From positions 1 through 64,000 of the forward strand of contig CAMDCL010000001.1 of the NCBI GenBank assembly GCA_945890205.1: a stretch of DNA of 64,000 nt, in the 5' to 3' direction. The translations under genes were made by a program, and so were the position numbers. This DNA is from Bifidobacterium breve (lineage in GTDB: Bacteria; Actinomycetota; Actinomycetes; Nanopelagicales; Nanopelagicaceae). The notes beneath the pieces are model-generated. The model was not told where the DNA came from, did no database searches, and saw only the letters and a list, made by a program, of their open reading frames with translations. Shown here one piece after another: positions 30,998 to 40,904 of the stretch (within the stretch, counting starts at the first letter, position 1; every line of letters begins with the position of its first letter).

Positions 30998-31832
30998 CGT
31001 AAGCACCCTTCGCTGGTCGACGACGTCGTGCCAACACCTCAACGCCAGGTGCCATTCTGCGGCTTTGGATAAGAAAACCTGTATGCCCAATCATTCGCTG
31101 TTGAGGACGAACCGCTAAACCTTCATGATGCCAACCGCGGACCATCGTCTCTGAACTTTCAGGTTCAGTAAATCGACCATCCTCCTTCAGCGCTTCTGCG
31201 GTAGCTGATAATTGTGTCGTTGTTGCAACATAGGCCAGAAATACACCGCCTGGTCTCAAAGCTCGGGCGGCGATATCTACACACTCCCATGGAGCCAACA
31301 TATCTAAGATGACCCGATCAAACTCTGATTCAAACTCCTGTTCTTGAAGATCTCCAACAACAAGGGACCAATTTTCAGGTGCGGATTCAAAGTAGGCATC
31401 AACATTAGAACGGGCGTTATCTGCAAAATCAGATCTACGTTCAACAGAGTGAACCTTGCCAGATGGACCTGCAGCGCGCAGAAGTGAAATTGTGAGCGCT
31501 CCACTACCAACTCCAGCTTCCAGGACCCTTGCACCGGGATAGATGTCTGCAACTCCAACGATCATGGCTGCATCCTTTGGATAAACAATTGTCGCCCCTC
31601 GTGGCATCGTTAAAACATAATCAGCCAGTAGTGGTTTAAATGCAGTGAACTTCAAACCTGCTGTGGTGCTGACAACTGAGCCTTCGGGCATACCAATCAA
31701 CTCATCATGGGTGATCCAACCTTTGTGGGTATGCCACTCTTTTCCAGGTGTGATGGTAAAGCTGTACAACTTTCCCTTTGGATCGGTCAGTTGAATACGA
31801 TCACCGGCTCCGAAATACCCAAGATTAGACAC
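30981..31832 (-). CDS. trmI: tRNA (adenine-N1)-methyltransferase TrmI
   Basis: AAMIVGVADIYPGARVLEAGVGSGALTISLLRAAGPSGKVHSVERRSDFA; GTG start. Confidence 0.94.
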   Translation of the reverse strand: MSNLGYFGAGDRIQLTDPKGKLYSFTITPGKEWHTHKGWITHDELIGMPEGSVVSTTAGLKFTAFKPLLADYVLTMPRGATIVYPKDAAMIVGVADIYPGARVLEAGVGSGALTISLLRAAGPSGKVHSVERRSDFADNARSNVDAYFESAPENWSLVVGDLQEQEFESEFDRVILDMLAPWECVDIAARALRPGGVFLAYVATTTQLSATAEALKEDGRFTEPESSETMVRGWHHEGLAVRPQQRMIGHTGFLIQSRRMAPGVEVLARRRRPAKGAYGVSED

Positions 31833-31883
31833 GGGAGCATCTTAGGCGAAATTGTTGGTGAAAGTACGAGTATCTTCAGACAG

Positions 31884-32648
31884 GTGAGCGATGAGAAGAA
31901 ACTGCGTCTTTCCCCTAGCGCCGTTAGTGAGTACGAGAACTGTCCCCAGCTCTACAAATACCGCAAAATTGAAAAACTGCCAGAACCACCTTCGCTTGAT
32001 GCTGAACGTGGAACCTTGGTCCACACTATTTTGCAGGATCTCTTTGAATTCCCAAGTGCGCAGCGGCTTCCGCAAACCGCTATCGATCTTCTGCCTTCGC
32101 GTTGGAGCGCACAAATAGAAGGTAAGCCTGAGCTCAAAGCTATGGTGACAAATGAGAAGGAGTGGTTAGACCGAGCAACATCGCTTTTAACTACATACTT
32201 CACCTTAGAAAATCCATCGACATTTGAAGCAACCCATCGCGAAATGCATCTAGAGAATGATTTTGATACAAATGTTTATCTACACGGCTATGTAGATAGA
32301 TTAGATATCGCACCTACTGGTGAGGTGCGAATAGTTGACTATAAAACTGGAAAATCTCCCAAACCTGGCTGGGAGGAAAAAGCGCTCTTTCAACTACGCG
32401 TTTATGCACTTCTCTACTGGAAAGCTACCGGTGTACTTCCGCGACTTCTGCAACTGATCTACTTAGGTGATGGAAGAGTGGTTAAAAGTAGTCCGACAAT
32501 GAAAGATATTGAATCAGCTGAAAAGGTGTTACATCGCGTTGCCAAGGATATTTTCATCTCTATCCAGAAGGATTACTGGCCACCGAAACCATCACGGTTA
32601 TGTGATTGGTGCTTTTTCAAGAGCATCTGCCCTGCACACAACAGCTAG
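31884..32648 (+). CDS. RecB-family PD-(D/E)XK exonuclease
   Basis: LSPSAVSEYENCPQLYKYRKI; VRIVDYKTGKSP; C-terminal Cys (LCDWCFFKSICPAH); GTG 31884 likely start. Confidence 0.9.
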   Translation: MSDEKKLRLSPSAVSEYENCPQLYKYRKIEKLPEPPSLDAERGTLVHTILQDLFEFPSAQRLPQTAIDLLPSRWSAQIEGKPELKAMVTNEKEWLDRATSLLTTYFTLENPSTFEATHREMHLENDFDTNVYLHGYVDRLDIAPTGEVRIVDYKTGKSPKPGWEEKALFQLRVYALLYWKATGVLPRLLQLIYLGDGRVVKSSPTMKDIESAEKVLHRVAKDIFISIQKDYWPPKPSRLCDWCFFKSICPAHNS

Positions 32649-33325
32649 ATCGTGATCGTAAAATCTGCGCGCAACGCCGATAACTTCTCAAATGATAGTT
32701 GCTCAAGAGAGCTGATGACACGGATCTTTGCCGACTCTTCGATTTTCACAAGATGTGGAACAGCGATGAGAAAAGCTCCACTTGCCGAAGCAGCCTTCAT
32801 TCCAGTTATCGAATCCTCAAAAATAAGCGAATTGGCTATATTTGCTTGACTGATGGCTGCTGCCCTTTGATAACAATCTGGATATGGCTTTGTTCTTTCG
32901 ACATCATCTGAACTGATAGAGAAGGGAAATAACTCCTGCCCCAGGTTATCCAGAACCGCGTTAACAATGATTCGCGGACTAGCGGACACGAGAGCGGTTT
33001 TAATTCCGTGAGATTGAAGTTCTTGTACTAACTCAACCGCCCCAGGCATGGTTGGGGTGTTGCCACGCATCTTTTCCGCTTGAGTATCAATCAGTTTTTG
33101 GGTGAAGTAGTGCGGGCTTTCCTTCCCGCCACACCTTTCATACATGTATTGGCCTACTCGGGTAAGTGGTCCCCCTAGACATGCGACTTGATCCTCTTGC
33201 ACCCAGGTGTAACCAAAAGGTGCGGTCACCTCAATTTCAGATTGAAACCATTCAGGTTCAGAGTCAACCAACAACCCATCCATATCAAAGAAGACGGCCT
33301 CAAAAAAAGTGTGGTGAGAGTCCAT
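32645..33325 (-). CDS. HAD-superfamily hydrolase
   Basis: AVFFDMDGLLVDSEPEWFQ; IFEDSITGMKAASASGAFLIAVP. Confidence 0.93.
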   Translation of the reverse strand: MDSHHTFFEAVFFDMDGLLVDSEPEWFQSEIEVTAPFGYTWVQEDQVACLGGPLTRVGQYMYERCGGKESPHYFTQKLIDTQAEKMRGNTPTMPGAVELVQELQSHGIKTALVSASPRIIVNAVLDNLGQELFPFSISSDDVERTKPYPDCYQRAAAISQANIANSLIFEDSITGMKAASASGAFLIAVPHLVKIEESAKIRVISSLEQLSFEKLSALRADFTITI

Positions 33326-36300
33326 TAATTTGCGTTGAAGTACTTTGCTTCGGGGTGGTGAACAATGATTGCTGATGTTGATTGCTCGGGGTGCAATTGG
33401 AACTCCTCAGAAAGTTCAACACCGATTCGTGATGGGTCGAGGAGTTCACACAACTGAACCTGTTGGTCGAGATCAGGACAGGCGGGATACCCAAATGAGT
33501 AACGTGAACCTCTATACCCTTGATCCAAAATCCCTTGAAGATCTGCAGAATCCTCGCCCCTCACCGCCAACTCTTCACGAATGCGCGCATGCCAGTGTTC
33601 TGCAAGGCTTTCAGTTAACTGTACTGATAACCCATGAAGTTCAAGATACTCCCGGTAATTGTTAGCTGCAAAGAGCTTTGCAGCCGCTTCACTGACTGTT
33701 GAACCCATAGTAACTACATGGAAAGCCACAACATCGGTCTTCCCAGAATCCCTAGATGCAAAGAAATCACTAATACACAAACGTCGATCACGCGTTTGGC
33801 GCGGGAAGGTAAAGCGTGTTCTCTCTTTTCCTTTATTTTCACCTTCGTGATGGAGAATAACTAGGTCATTACCTTCGCTGTAGCAAGGAAAGTATCCATA
33901 GACAACCGCAGCGTTGAGCCATCCATTTGCTTGTACCTCATTGAGAAGTGAGCGCAAACGTGGACGGCCTTCTGTTTCAACCATGTTCTCGTACTCACCA
34001 CGATTACCCTTCAACCCCCACTGACCAACGAAGAGCGCTCGTTCATCCAACATTCCTGCGTAATCGCTGAGCTGGATTCCTTTAACAACGCGGGAACCAA
34101 AAAATGGAGGAGTAGGAATATCTACATCGATTGCTACATCACTACGTGTAGTGTCGATCGGTGCTTCTTCGACTTTAACTCGTGTATTGGCGACCTTGCG
34201 TTCGCGAAGTGCCGGAAGTGCTGCACCTGGCTCGCCACGTTTAACCGCCATGATTGCATCCATTAAACGCAAACCTTCAAATGCATCACGGGCATAGCGA
34301 ACCTCACCTGGAAACAGTGCCGCTAAATCCTGCTCGACATAGGCTCTTGTCAAAGCCGCTCCCCCGAGGACGATTGGCCACCTTTGGTCTAAACCTCGTG
34401 CGGTGATCTCCTGCAAATTCTCTTTCATGATTACGGTGGATTTAACAAGTAACCCACTCATTCCGATCGCATCGGCGTTAGATTCAGTAGCACCGTCAAT
34501 AATCTGATTAATCGTTTGTTTAATTCCGATGTTGACAACGCGGTAGCCATTATTGGTCAAGATAATATCGACAAGGTTTTTACCAATATCGTGTACATCT
34601 CCCTTAACCGTTGCCAGTAACATAGTTCCGCGACCTTCGTCGCCGGTTTTCTCCATAAATGGTTCAAGTATGGCAACCGCTGTTTTCATAACTTCAGCGC
34701 TTTGAAGTACAAAGGGCAGCTGCATCTGGCCCTTACCAAAGAGCTCACCTACAGTTTTCATACCCTCAAGGAGGTGGGAGTTGATAATTTCTAACGGAGG
34801 CGTTCCCTGCGACATCGCCTCCTTGAGATCATCTTCAAGTCCAACCTTTTCTCCATCGATGATTCGTCTCTGTAGCCGTTCATACAGTGGCAGCGCTGCT
34901 AAGGCCTCTGCTCGCGCGTTTTTGCTGGTCGCTAGTTCAACACCATCAAATAGTTGCAGAAACTCTTGAAGAGGATCGTATGTGCATTCATCCCCATCAA
35001 ATCGCCTACGGTCATAAATTAAATCCAGTGCTACCTCTTTTTGACGGTCATCGATGCGCACCATAGGTGTGATCTTTGAAGGGTGCACGATCGCCGAATC
35101 CAACCCAGCCTGAACGCACTCATGAAGGAAAACAGAGTTAAGTACAACGCGTGCAGCAGGATTTAATCCAAAGGAAACATTACTGACGCCAAGAGTTGTT
35201 TGAACTTGGGGAAACTCAACCTTTAACTGACGTATCGCATTGATGGTTTCAATTCCATCCTTACGAGTTTCCTCTTGACCAGTTGCGATAGGAAAGGTTA
35301 AGCAATCAATCAAGATGTCGCCGACATTCATTCCCCAGTTGTCATGCAAGTCATTGATGAGTCGCCTGGCCACACGAAGTTTCCATTGCGCATCTCGTGC
35401 CTGCCCCTCTTCATCAATAGTTAAGGCGACTACGCTTGCTCCATGCTCTTGAACTAAGGGCATAATTTTTGCAAAGCGAGAGCTCGGGCCATCACCATCC
35501 TCATAATTAACGGAGTTAATGACACATCGACCACCTAGGTGTTCCAGCCCTGCTTTGAGTACTGCAGGTTCGGTGGAATCAAGAACAATTGGCAAGGTAC
35601 TGGCTGTGGCAAAACGTGAAGCGAGTTGGCTCATATCAGCGGCACCATCGCGACCTACATAATCCACGGAAAGATCTAGCATGTGAGCACCATCGCGAAT
35701 TTGATCACGTGCGATCTCTACACATTTTTCCCAGTCCTCAGCTAACAATGCATCTCTAAATGCACGAGAACCATTGGCATTGGTGCGTTCACCAATAGCA
35801 AGATAGGTCTTGTCCTGTCTAAATGGAACATACTGATACAGCGATGAGGCTCCGGGATCTAAATCAGGAGTTCGATTGTGAACCTTTTTACCGCTCACCT
35901 TTTTTACAACCGCTGAAAGATGTTCGGGTGTAGTACCGCAACATCCCCCAACCAAGGAGATTCCATAATCATTGACAAAGCCATCGAGTGCGATTGCTAA
36001 CTCTTCTGGCCCCAAGGGATATGAAGCACCATTTGCTCCAAGAACGGGAAGACCGGCGTTAGGCATTACAGAAATTGCAATCTTTGCATTTTTACTTAAG
36101 TATCGGAGGTGTTCAGACATCTCAGTTGGCCCAGTCGCACAGTTCAGACCAATCAGATCAATCCCCATAGGCTCTAAGGTGTTTAAGGCCGCACCGATCT
36201 CTGAGCCAAGAAGCATGGTGCCTGTGGTTTCTACGGTGACTTGTGCGATCAACACAATGTCCCGTTCGGACTCATTGATCGCTTGGCGGCAACCATTGAC

Positions 36301-36825
36301 CGCTGCCTTTACTTGTAGCAGATCCTGAGATGTTTCAACCAACAGAGCATCACACCCTGAATCAGCTAAACCCTTTGCTGCTGTGTAATAAGCCAGCTTT
36401 AAATTCTCATATGTAGTATGACCAAGACTTGGAAGTTTGGTACCAGGTCCTAAAGAGCCTAGAACAAAACGGGGTTTATCCCTCGTTGCAAAAGCGTCTG
36501 CTGCCTCTCGTGCGATCTTTCCGCCCGCAAATGCCAGTTCATAAATACGATCTTCAATTCCGTAATCGGCGAGATTGGACCAGTTAGCACCAAAGGTATT
36601 GGTCTCAATCGCATCTACACCGGCCGCTAAGTACTCATCATGAACAGAGCGCACGATGTCGGGCCGGCTCACATTGAGAATCTCATTACAGCCCTCGTGG
36701 CTTTGAAAATCCTCGAGGGTCGGGTTGGCAGCTTGAAGCATCGTTCCCATGGCCCCATCGGCAACTACGACTCTTTGCGCAAGGGTTGTACGTAACAACC
36801 CTGGTTGCTGTGATGGAGTACTCAT
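33325..36825 (-). CDS. metH: Cobalamin-dependent methionine synthase
   Basis: 1166 aa; GANGASYPLGPEELA, GGCCGTTPEH, KGDVHDIGKNLVDIIL. Confidence 0.97.
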   Translation of the reverse strand: MSTPSQQPGLLRTTLAQRVVVADGAMGTMLQAANPTLEDFQSHEGCNEILNVSRPDIVRSVHDEYLAAGVDAIETNTFGANWSNLADYGIEDRIYELAFAGGKIAREAADAFATRDKPRFVLGSLGPGTKLPSLGHTTYENLKLAYYTAAKGLADSGCDALLVETSQDLLQVKAAVNGCRQAINESERDIVLIAQVTVETTGTMLLGSEIGAALNTLEPMGIDLIGLNCATGPTEMSEHLRYLSKNAKIAISVMPNAGLPVLGANGASYPLGPEELAIALDGFVNDYGISLVGGCCGTTPEHLSAVVKKVSGKKVHNRTPDLDPGASSLYQYVPFRQDKTYLAIGERTNANGSRAFRDALLAEDWEKCVEIARDQIRDGAHMLDLSVDYVGRDGAADMSQLASRFATASTLPIVLDSTEPAVLKAGLEHLGGRCVINSVNYEDGDGPSSRFAKIMPLVQEHGASVVALTIDEEGQARDAQWKLRVARRLINDLHDNWGMNVGDILIDCLTFPIATGQEETRKDGIETINAIRQLKVEFPQVQTTLGVSNVSFGLNPAARVVLNSVFLHECVQAGLDSAIVHPSKITPMVRIDDRQKEVALDLIYDRRRFDGDECTYDPLQEFLQLFDGVELATSKNARAEALAALPLYERLQRRIIDGEKVGLEDDLKEAMSQGTPPLEIINSHLLEGMKTVGELFGKGQMQLPFVLQSAEVMKTAVAILEPFMEKTGDEGRGTMLLATVKGDVHDIGKNLVDIILTNNGYRVVNIGIKQTINQIIDGATESNADAIGMSGLLVKSTVIMKENLQEITARGLDQRWPIVLGGAALTRAYVEQDLAALFPGEVRYARDAFEGLRLMDAIMAVKRGEPGAALPALRERKVANTRVKVEEAPIDTTRSDVAIDVDIPTPPFFGSRVVKGIQLSDYAGMLDERALFVGQWGLKGNRGEYENMVETEGRPRLRSLLNEVQANGWLNAAVVYGYFPCYSEGNDLVILHHEGENKGKERTRFTFPRQTRDRRLCISDFFASRDSGKTDVVAFHVVTMGSTVSEAAAKLFAANNYREYLELHGLSVQLTESLAEHWHARIREELAVRGEDSADLQGILDQGYRGSRYSFGYPACPDLDQQVQLCELLDPSRIGVELSEEFQLHPEQSTSAIIVHHPEAKYFNAN

Positions 36826-36854
36826 TTAACGAAGGTTACCTTAAGGTTGCATTC

Positions 36855-37718
36855 ATGGAGATTCATCAGATTCCGCTACTGCGAAATCCAGTCATGATTA
36901 TGGCCTTTTCGGGCTGGAACGATGCTGCCGAGGCCGCATCTGGTGCTGTTGAACACCTGTTGTCAGGATGGGGCGACAGAAATGATGAGGTAGTCCCCGA
37001 ACTGATCGCAGATGTTGAATCTGAGGAGTTTTACGACTTTCAAGTAAATAGACCGGTTGTTTCAATTGATGAGAGCGAGATTAGAAGCATCACCTGGCCG
37101 ACTACCCAAGTCTTTGGCCTTTCAATTCCAACGATGCCAAGAGATCTGGTAGTTGTTACGGGAGTTGAACCCTCTATGCGTTGGAAGAGCTTTACATCTG
37201 AGCTTTTGGATCTTGCAGATGATTTAGAGGTTTCTTTGATCGTCACACTTGGATCACTACTTGCAGATACCCCACACACGCGACCAATAACCGTCACCGG
37301 TACAGGCGCTCATCCATCGATCGCTACCCGTTTGGGTGTTTCAGTATCTAAGTATGAAGGACCTACAGGGATATTGGGTGTGATTCAGGATGGATGCATG
37401 CGTCGTGGAATAGATGCAATCTCTTTGTGGGCCGCTGTTCCACACTATGCATCTAATGCGCCTTCACCTAAGGCAACCCTAGCCCTCATTAATACTTTAG
37501 AGGATTTTCTTGACATCTCAATTCCACTATCTGATCTAGAAGAAAACGCAGAGGCGTGGGAGAAAGAGGTTAATGATTTAGCCGCGGAGGACACCGAGGT
37601 AGCTGAATATGTAAAAGCGCTAGAAGAGAGCAAGGATGCCGCTGAACTTCCAGATGTATCCGGCGATAGCATCGCTAAGGAGTTTGAGAGATATTTACGC
37701 AGACATAAAGAGGATTAA
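36855..37718 (+). CDS. PAC2 (proteasome assembly chaperone) family protein
   Basis: LRNPVMIMAFSGWNDAAEAASGAVEHLL; ATG 36855 (MEIHQIPLLRNP). Confidence 0.92.
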   Translation: MEIHQIPLLRNPVMIMAFSGWNDAAEAASGAVEHLLSGWGDRNDEVVPELIADVESEEFYDFQVNRPVVSIDESEIRSITWPTTQVFGLSIPTMPRDLVVVTGVEPSMRWKSFTSELLDLADDLEVSLIVTLGSLLADTPHTRPITVTGTGAHPSIATRLGVSVSKYEGPTGILGVIQDGCMRRGIDAISLWAAVPHYASNAPSPKATLALINTLEDFLDISIPLSDLEENAEAWEKEVNDLAAEDTEVAEYVKALEESKDAAELPDVSGDSIAKEFERYLRRHKED

Positions 37719-38956
37719 AGAAGTAATCCCAGCAAGGCATCGAGTGCGGCTCTCACCTCTGTCAGCTCTCCCCCACTAGAACCATTTATCGTCTCACGAC
37801 TCCAGGAGTTAAGTGCGGCGATCACAGTGGGCGTATCAAGATCATTGCTGAGAGCGTTAATAATACTTTGTATCAATGTATCTGTAGGTGCTAGTTGCTC
37901 CTTACTCAATGCCTCTCTCAGTAATGCGATTTCAAGCTGTGCCTTGCCAAGTAACTCATGACTCCACATACGTTCTGTTCGGTAATGATCTGAGATCAAA
38001 GCCCACCGGATCGCCATAGGATCTACACCTGAAGAGACAAGTTGAGAGACAAACACCAGATTGCCCTTGCTCTTGCTCATCTTCTCGCCATCTAGACCGA
38101 TCATTCCAGTGTGCACGTAATGGGAGGCAAGCTCTCTTCCCGTCAGAACCCTAGCTTGAGAGGCGCACATCTCGTGGTGCGGAAAGATCAAATCACTGCC
38201 ACCCCCCTGAATGTCGATCAGGGTCTCATCAGCAGAAGTTGGTTCTAAATACTTCAGTGCGATTGCGGTGCATTCAATATGCCAGCCCGGTCTGCCTTTT
38301 CCTAAGGATGAATCCCAGCCAGGTTCATCTGCTCTCTGACTCATCCACACTAAACAATCAAGTGGATCGAGCTTTCCCTGACGCAAGGGATCACCTCCGC
38401 GCTCTGAAAAGATTGAGATCATTTCCTCGGTTGAAAGGTGAGATCTCTCCCCAAACTCGGAATCATTTCTTACGGCAAAGTAAAGATCTGTTTCCACCTC
38501 GTAAATACTGTTCTTAAGCGTGAGCTCCTTTACAGCATCAACGACTAATGGAATCGCCTCTACCGCACCGATGTAATGAGCTGGTGGAATCACTCGAAGG
38601 CTGACCATATCTGCTCGAAACAAATCAATTTGTTGCTCGGCTAACTCCCGCCAATCGACTCCATCGCGGTTAGCTCTTTCCAATAATGGATCATCGATAT
38701 CTGTGATGTTCTGGACGTAATTAACCTCGCAACCGCCGGCTCTGAGGTAACGATTAATAAGATCGAAGGTGAGATATGTGGCGGCATGTCCAAGGTGGGT
38801 TGAGTCATACGGAGTAATTCCACACACATACATCCGGTAAGAACTCTTCTTCCCTAACCTTTTAATCTCAAGAGATGCGGTGTCTGACAGCGCCAGTTCT
38901 GGTAGCTCTTTGAGATACGTCAGGGCAGGAAGATTCACCTGAGTCCAAGAGTTCAT
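37715..38956 (-). CDS. mshC: L-cysteine:1D-myo-inositol 2-amino-2-deoxy-alpha-D-glucopyranoside ligase (mycothiol synthesis)
   Basis: CysS-like: YVCGITPYDSTHLGHAATYLTFDLI; GGSDLIFPHHEMCASQA; KMSKSKGN; ATG 38956. Confidence 0.95.
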   Translation of the reverse strand: MNSWTQVNLPALTYLKELPELALSDTASLEIKRLGKKSSYRMYVCGITPYDSTHLGHAATYLTFDLINRYLRAGGCEVNYVQNITDIDDPLLERANRDGVDWRELAEQQIDLFRADMVSLRVIPPAHYIGAVEAIPLVVDAVKELTLKNSIYEVETDLYFAVRNDSEFGERSHLSTEEMISIFSERGGDPLRQGKLDPLDCLVWMSQRADEPGWDSSLGKGRPGWHIECTAIALKYLEPTSADETLIDIQGGGSDLIFPHHEMCASQARVLTGRELASHYVHTGMIGLDGEKMSKSKGNLVFVSQLVSSGVDPMAIRWALISDHYRTERMWSHELLGKAQLEIALLREALSKEQLAPTDTLIQSIINALSNDLDTPTVIAALNSWSRETINGSSGGELTEVRAALDALLGLLL

Positions 38957-38976
38957 ATCGGTATCGTATTGCTTTC

Positions 38977-39686
38977 TTAGAAGGCCGGCCACGGAACCGC
39001 GGGCCAATCGGGATTAGGTAATGGAAAGGTACCCTCGGCAATTAGTCGGGAGGTTCGTAACTGTGTTGCTGCGATCTCCTCTTGGGTTAAGAGCGGAGAA
39101 AGAAGCGCACCCAGTTCACCGCTAAGAAGTGAAGCTGCTTTTCTAAGAGTAGTGAACTCTTCATCGGTGAATGGATCTTGAGCCCATTGCCATAGAACAG
39201 TTCGTAACTTGTCATCTACATGAAATGTCACACCATGATCGCATCCGTAAACCACTTGGGGTGATAAAGGCAGTAGGTGTCCAATCTTTCGATCGGTGTT
39301 GTTAATAATGGCATCAAATAAAGCCATAGATCGAAGAGATGGATGATCGGAGGAGAAAAAAACTGCAAGATCAATTGTTTCATCGATCGTGATCCACTCC
39401 TGAGCCATGCCCTCGCCATAAGGTCCATCTCGTAAGACAGTAAGAGGAACAAGATTAAATCCAACGGTTTGACTCACTAAGTACGCGGCATACTCTCGAT
39501 ACGCAAGCGAGCCCTCGGAGAAATCCCACAACGGTCTCTCACCAGCTATCGGCTTATAGATGCAGACCAACTCTTGTTCACTCAGTGAGGCGGTTGCATA
39601 CAAAGTTGCATTGGAAGCATCAACTAAACGCCCAGTAACCTTGAGAACACCCTTCTTTAAAATCTTTAAATTATCGACGGTAGCCA
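38977..39686 (-). CDS. SCO1664-family protein
   Basis: YKPIAGERPLWDFSEGSLAYREYAAYLVSQ...DAIINNTDRKIGHLL; adjacent DUF3090 and phosphomutase genes. Confidence 0.87.
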
Positions 39687-40180
39687 TTTGCCCTCGGACA
39701 CAAATGTCCACGCGGATCGATGGGGATTCCACAAAACGGACATGGCAAGCGCCCGGCGTTGACAAGAGCTCTCGAGCGTTGGACAAATGCTGAGGCCATC
39801 CCTAAGGAGATATTGATCTCTAGGACCTTTCCTTGTGCTTGATCCTCATCATTATCGAGTTCATAGAGTTCTATAGAAACCAGCGCTTGCTCCTCATTCC
39901 ATGCAAGAGAGATTGCGCCAACCTGAAACTCCTCATCAACTGGAGTCTCAAGCGGTGCATCATCTACCGCAAGTGCTTCTACGAAAACTAGAGGGTTACC
40001 CTTTCTGACCTCCGCGATCATTAACTCCAAACGATTTACCATCGCCTGAACCTGAGCCTTTTCTAGTGCAACGCTCATGACTCGAGCACCTTCTCGTGCT
40101 TGAATAAAAAAGGCCCGTTCGCCCGGCTGACCTATTGTCCCTGCAACACATCTTTCGGGTGTAGTGAAGATGTACCTCAC
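39671..40180 (-). CDS. DUF3090-family protein
   Basis: FTTPERCVAGTIGQPGERAFFIQAREGARV; CPFCGIPIDPRGHLCPRANGYRR. Confidence 0.92.
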   Translation of the reverse strand: MRYIFTTPERCVAGTIGQPGERAFFIQAREGARVMSVALEKAQVQAMVNRLELMIAEVRKGNPLVFVEALAVDDAPLETPVDEEFQVGAISLAWNEEQALVSIELYELDNDEDQAQGKVLEINISLGMASAFVQRSRALVNAGRLPCPFCGIPIDPRGHLCPRANGYRR

Positions 40181-40854
40181 CGTCCGGCTCCCCCACCCAA
40201 AAGATTTTTAGCGCGCTTAGGTGTTTGGAGCACATCAGTAATCGTGCCACGAGTGTCATTGAGCAAAAGTATTCGCGGCTTGATTGCAGAGTATTCAATG
40301 ATCGTTATGGATGCCGGATCGATAATAACTCGCTGAAACTCATCTAGATGCATACCCAAAGCAGAGGCCACAATAGATTTAATGACATCACCATGAGAAA
40401 CGATGACAGCTGTCTTTGAACCGGAAAGATTTGCAACCTCATGCACAGCGCTCATTGCTCGCGCCTGCATCTGCGCTATTCCCTCGCCCTGTGGGAAGTA
40501 CATCCGACTAGGAGACTCTTGGACTGTGCGCCACTCCTTCTTTCGTGAAAGGGCGGAAAGTTTCTTACCACTCCAACTTCCATAATCTACCTCGTTGAGA
40601 GAAGGATCAATCCTGACCTCAAAGTTTGGTGTCTCTTTAAGAATGACATCATTTAACCAAGGAGAAATTGTTTCAAAACACCTCTCCATCGGAGAAACTC
40701 GTAACTGTGCAACCGGAAAGTTTCCAAGCCGTATCGAAAGTTGTGCAGCTTGCTTTACGCCCTTATCAGACAGGTGCACATTGGGAAGGCGTCCCGATAG
40801 AACTCCAGATGCATTGGACTCGGAGTGAGCATGTCGGATTAAAACTAGACGCAT
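40177..40854 (-). CDS. Histidine phosphatase (MSMEG_4193-like phosphomutase)
   Basis: MRLVLIRHAHSESNASGVLSGR; VIVSHGDVIKSIVASALG. Confidence 0.92.
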   Translation of the reverse strand: MRLVLIRHAHSESNASGVLSGRLPNVHLSDKGVKQAAQLSIRLGNFPVAQLRVSPMERCFETISPWLNDVILKETPNFEVRIDPSLNEVDYGSWSGKKLSALSRKKEWRTVQESPSRMYFPQGEGIAQMQARAMSAVHEVANLSGSKTAVIVSHGDVIKSIVASALGMHLDEFQRVIIDPASITIIEYSAIKPRILLLNDTRGTITDVLQTPKRAKNLLGGGAGR

Positions 40855-40904
40855 AATGAAAGGTTATCGCAGCTTTTGATACTCGGCCTTGCTAGGGTCT
40901 GTCT

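Noticed and set aside
36826-36854. Cobalamin or SAM riboswitch for metH
   Set aside because: Only 29 bp separate the divergent start codons.
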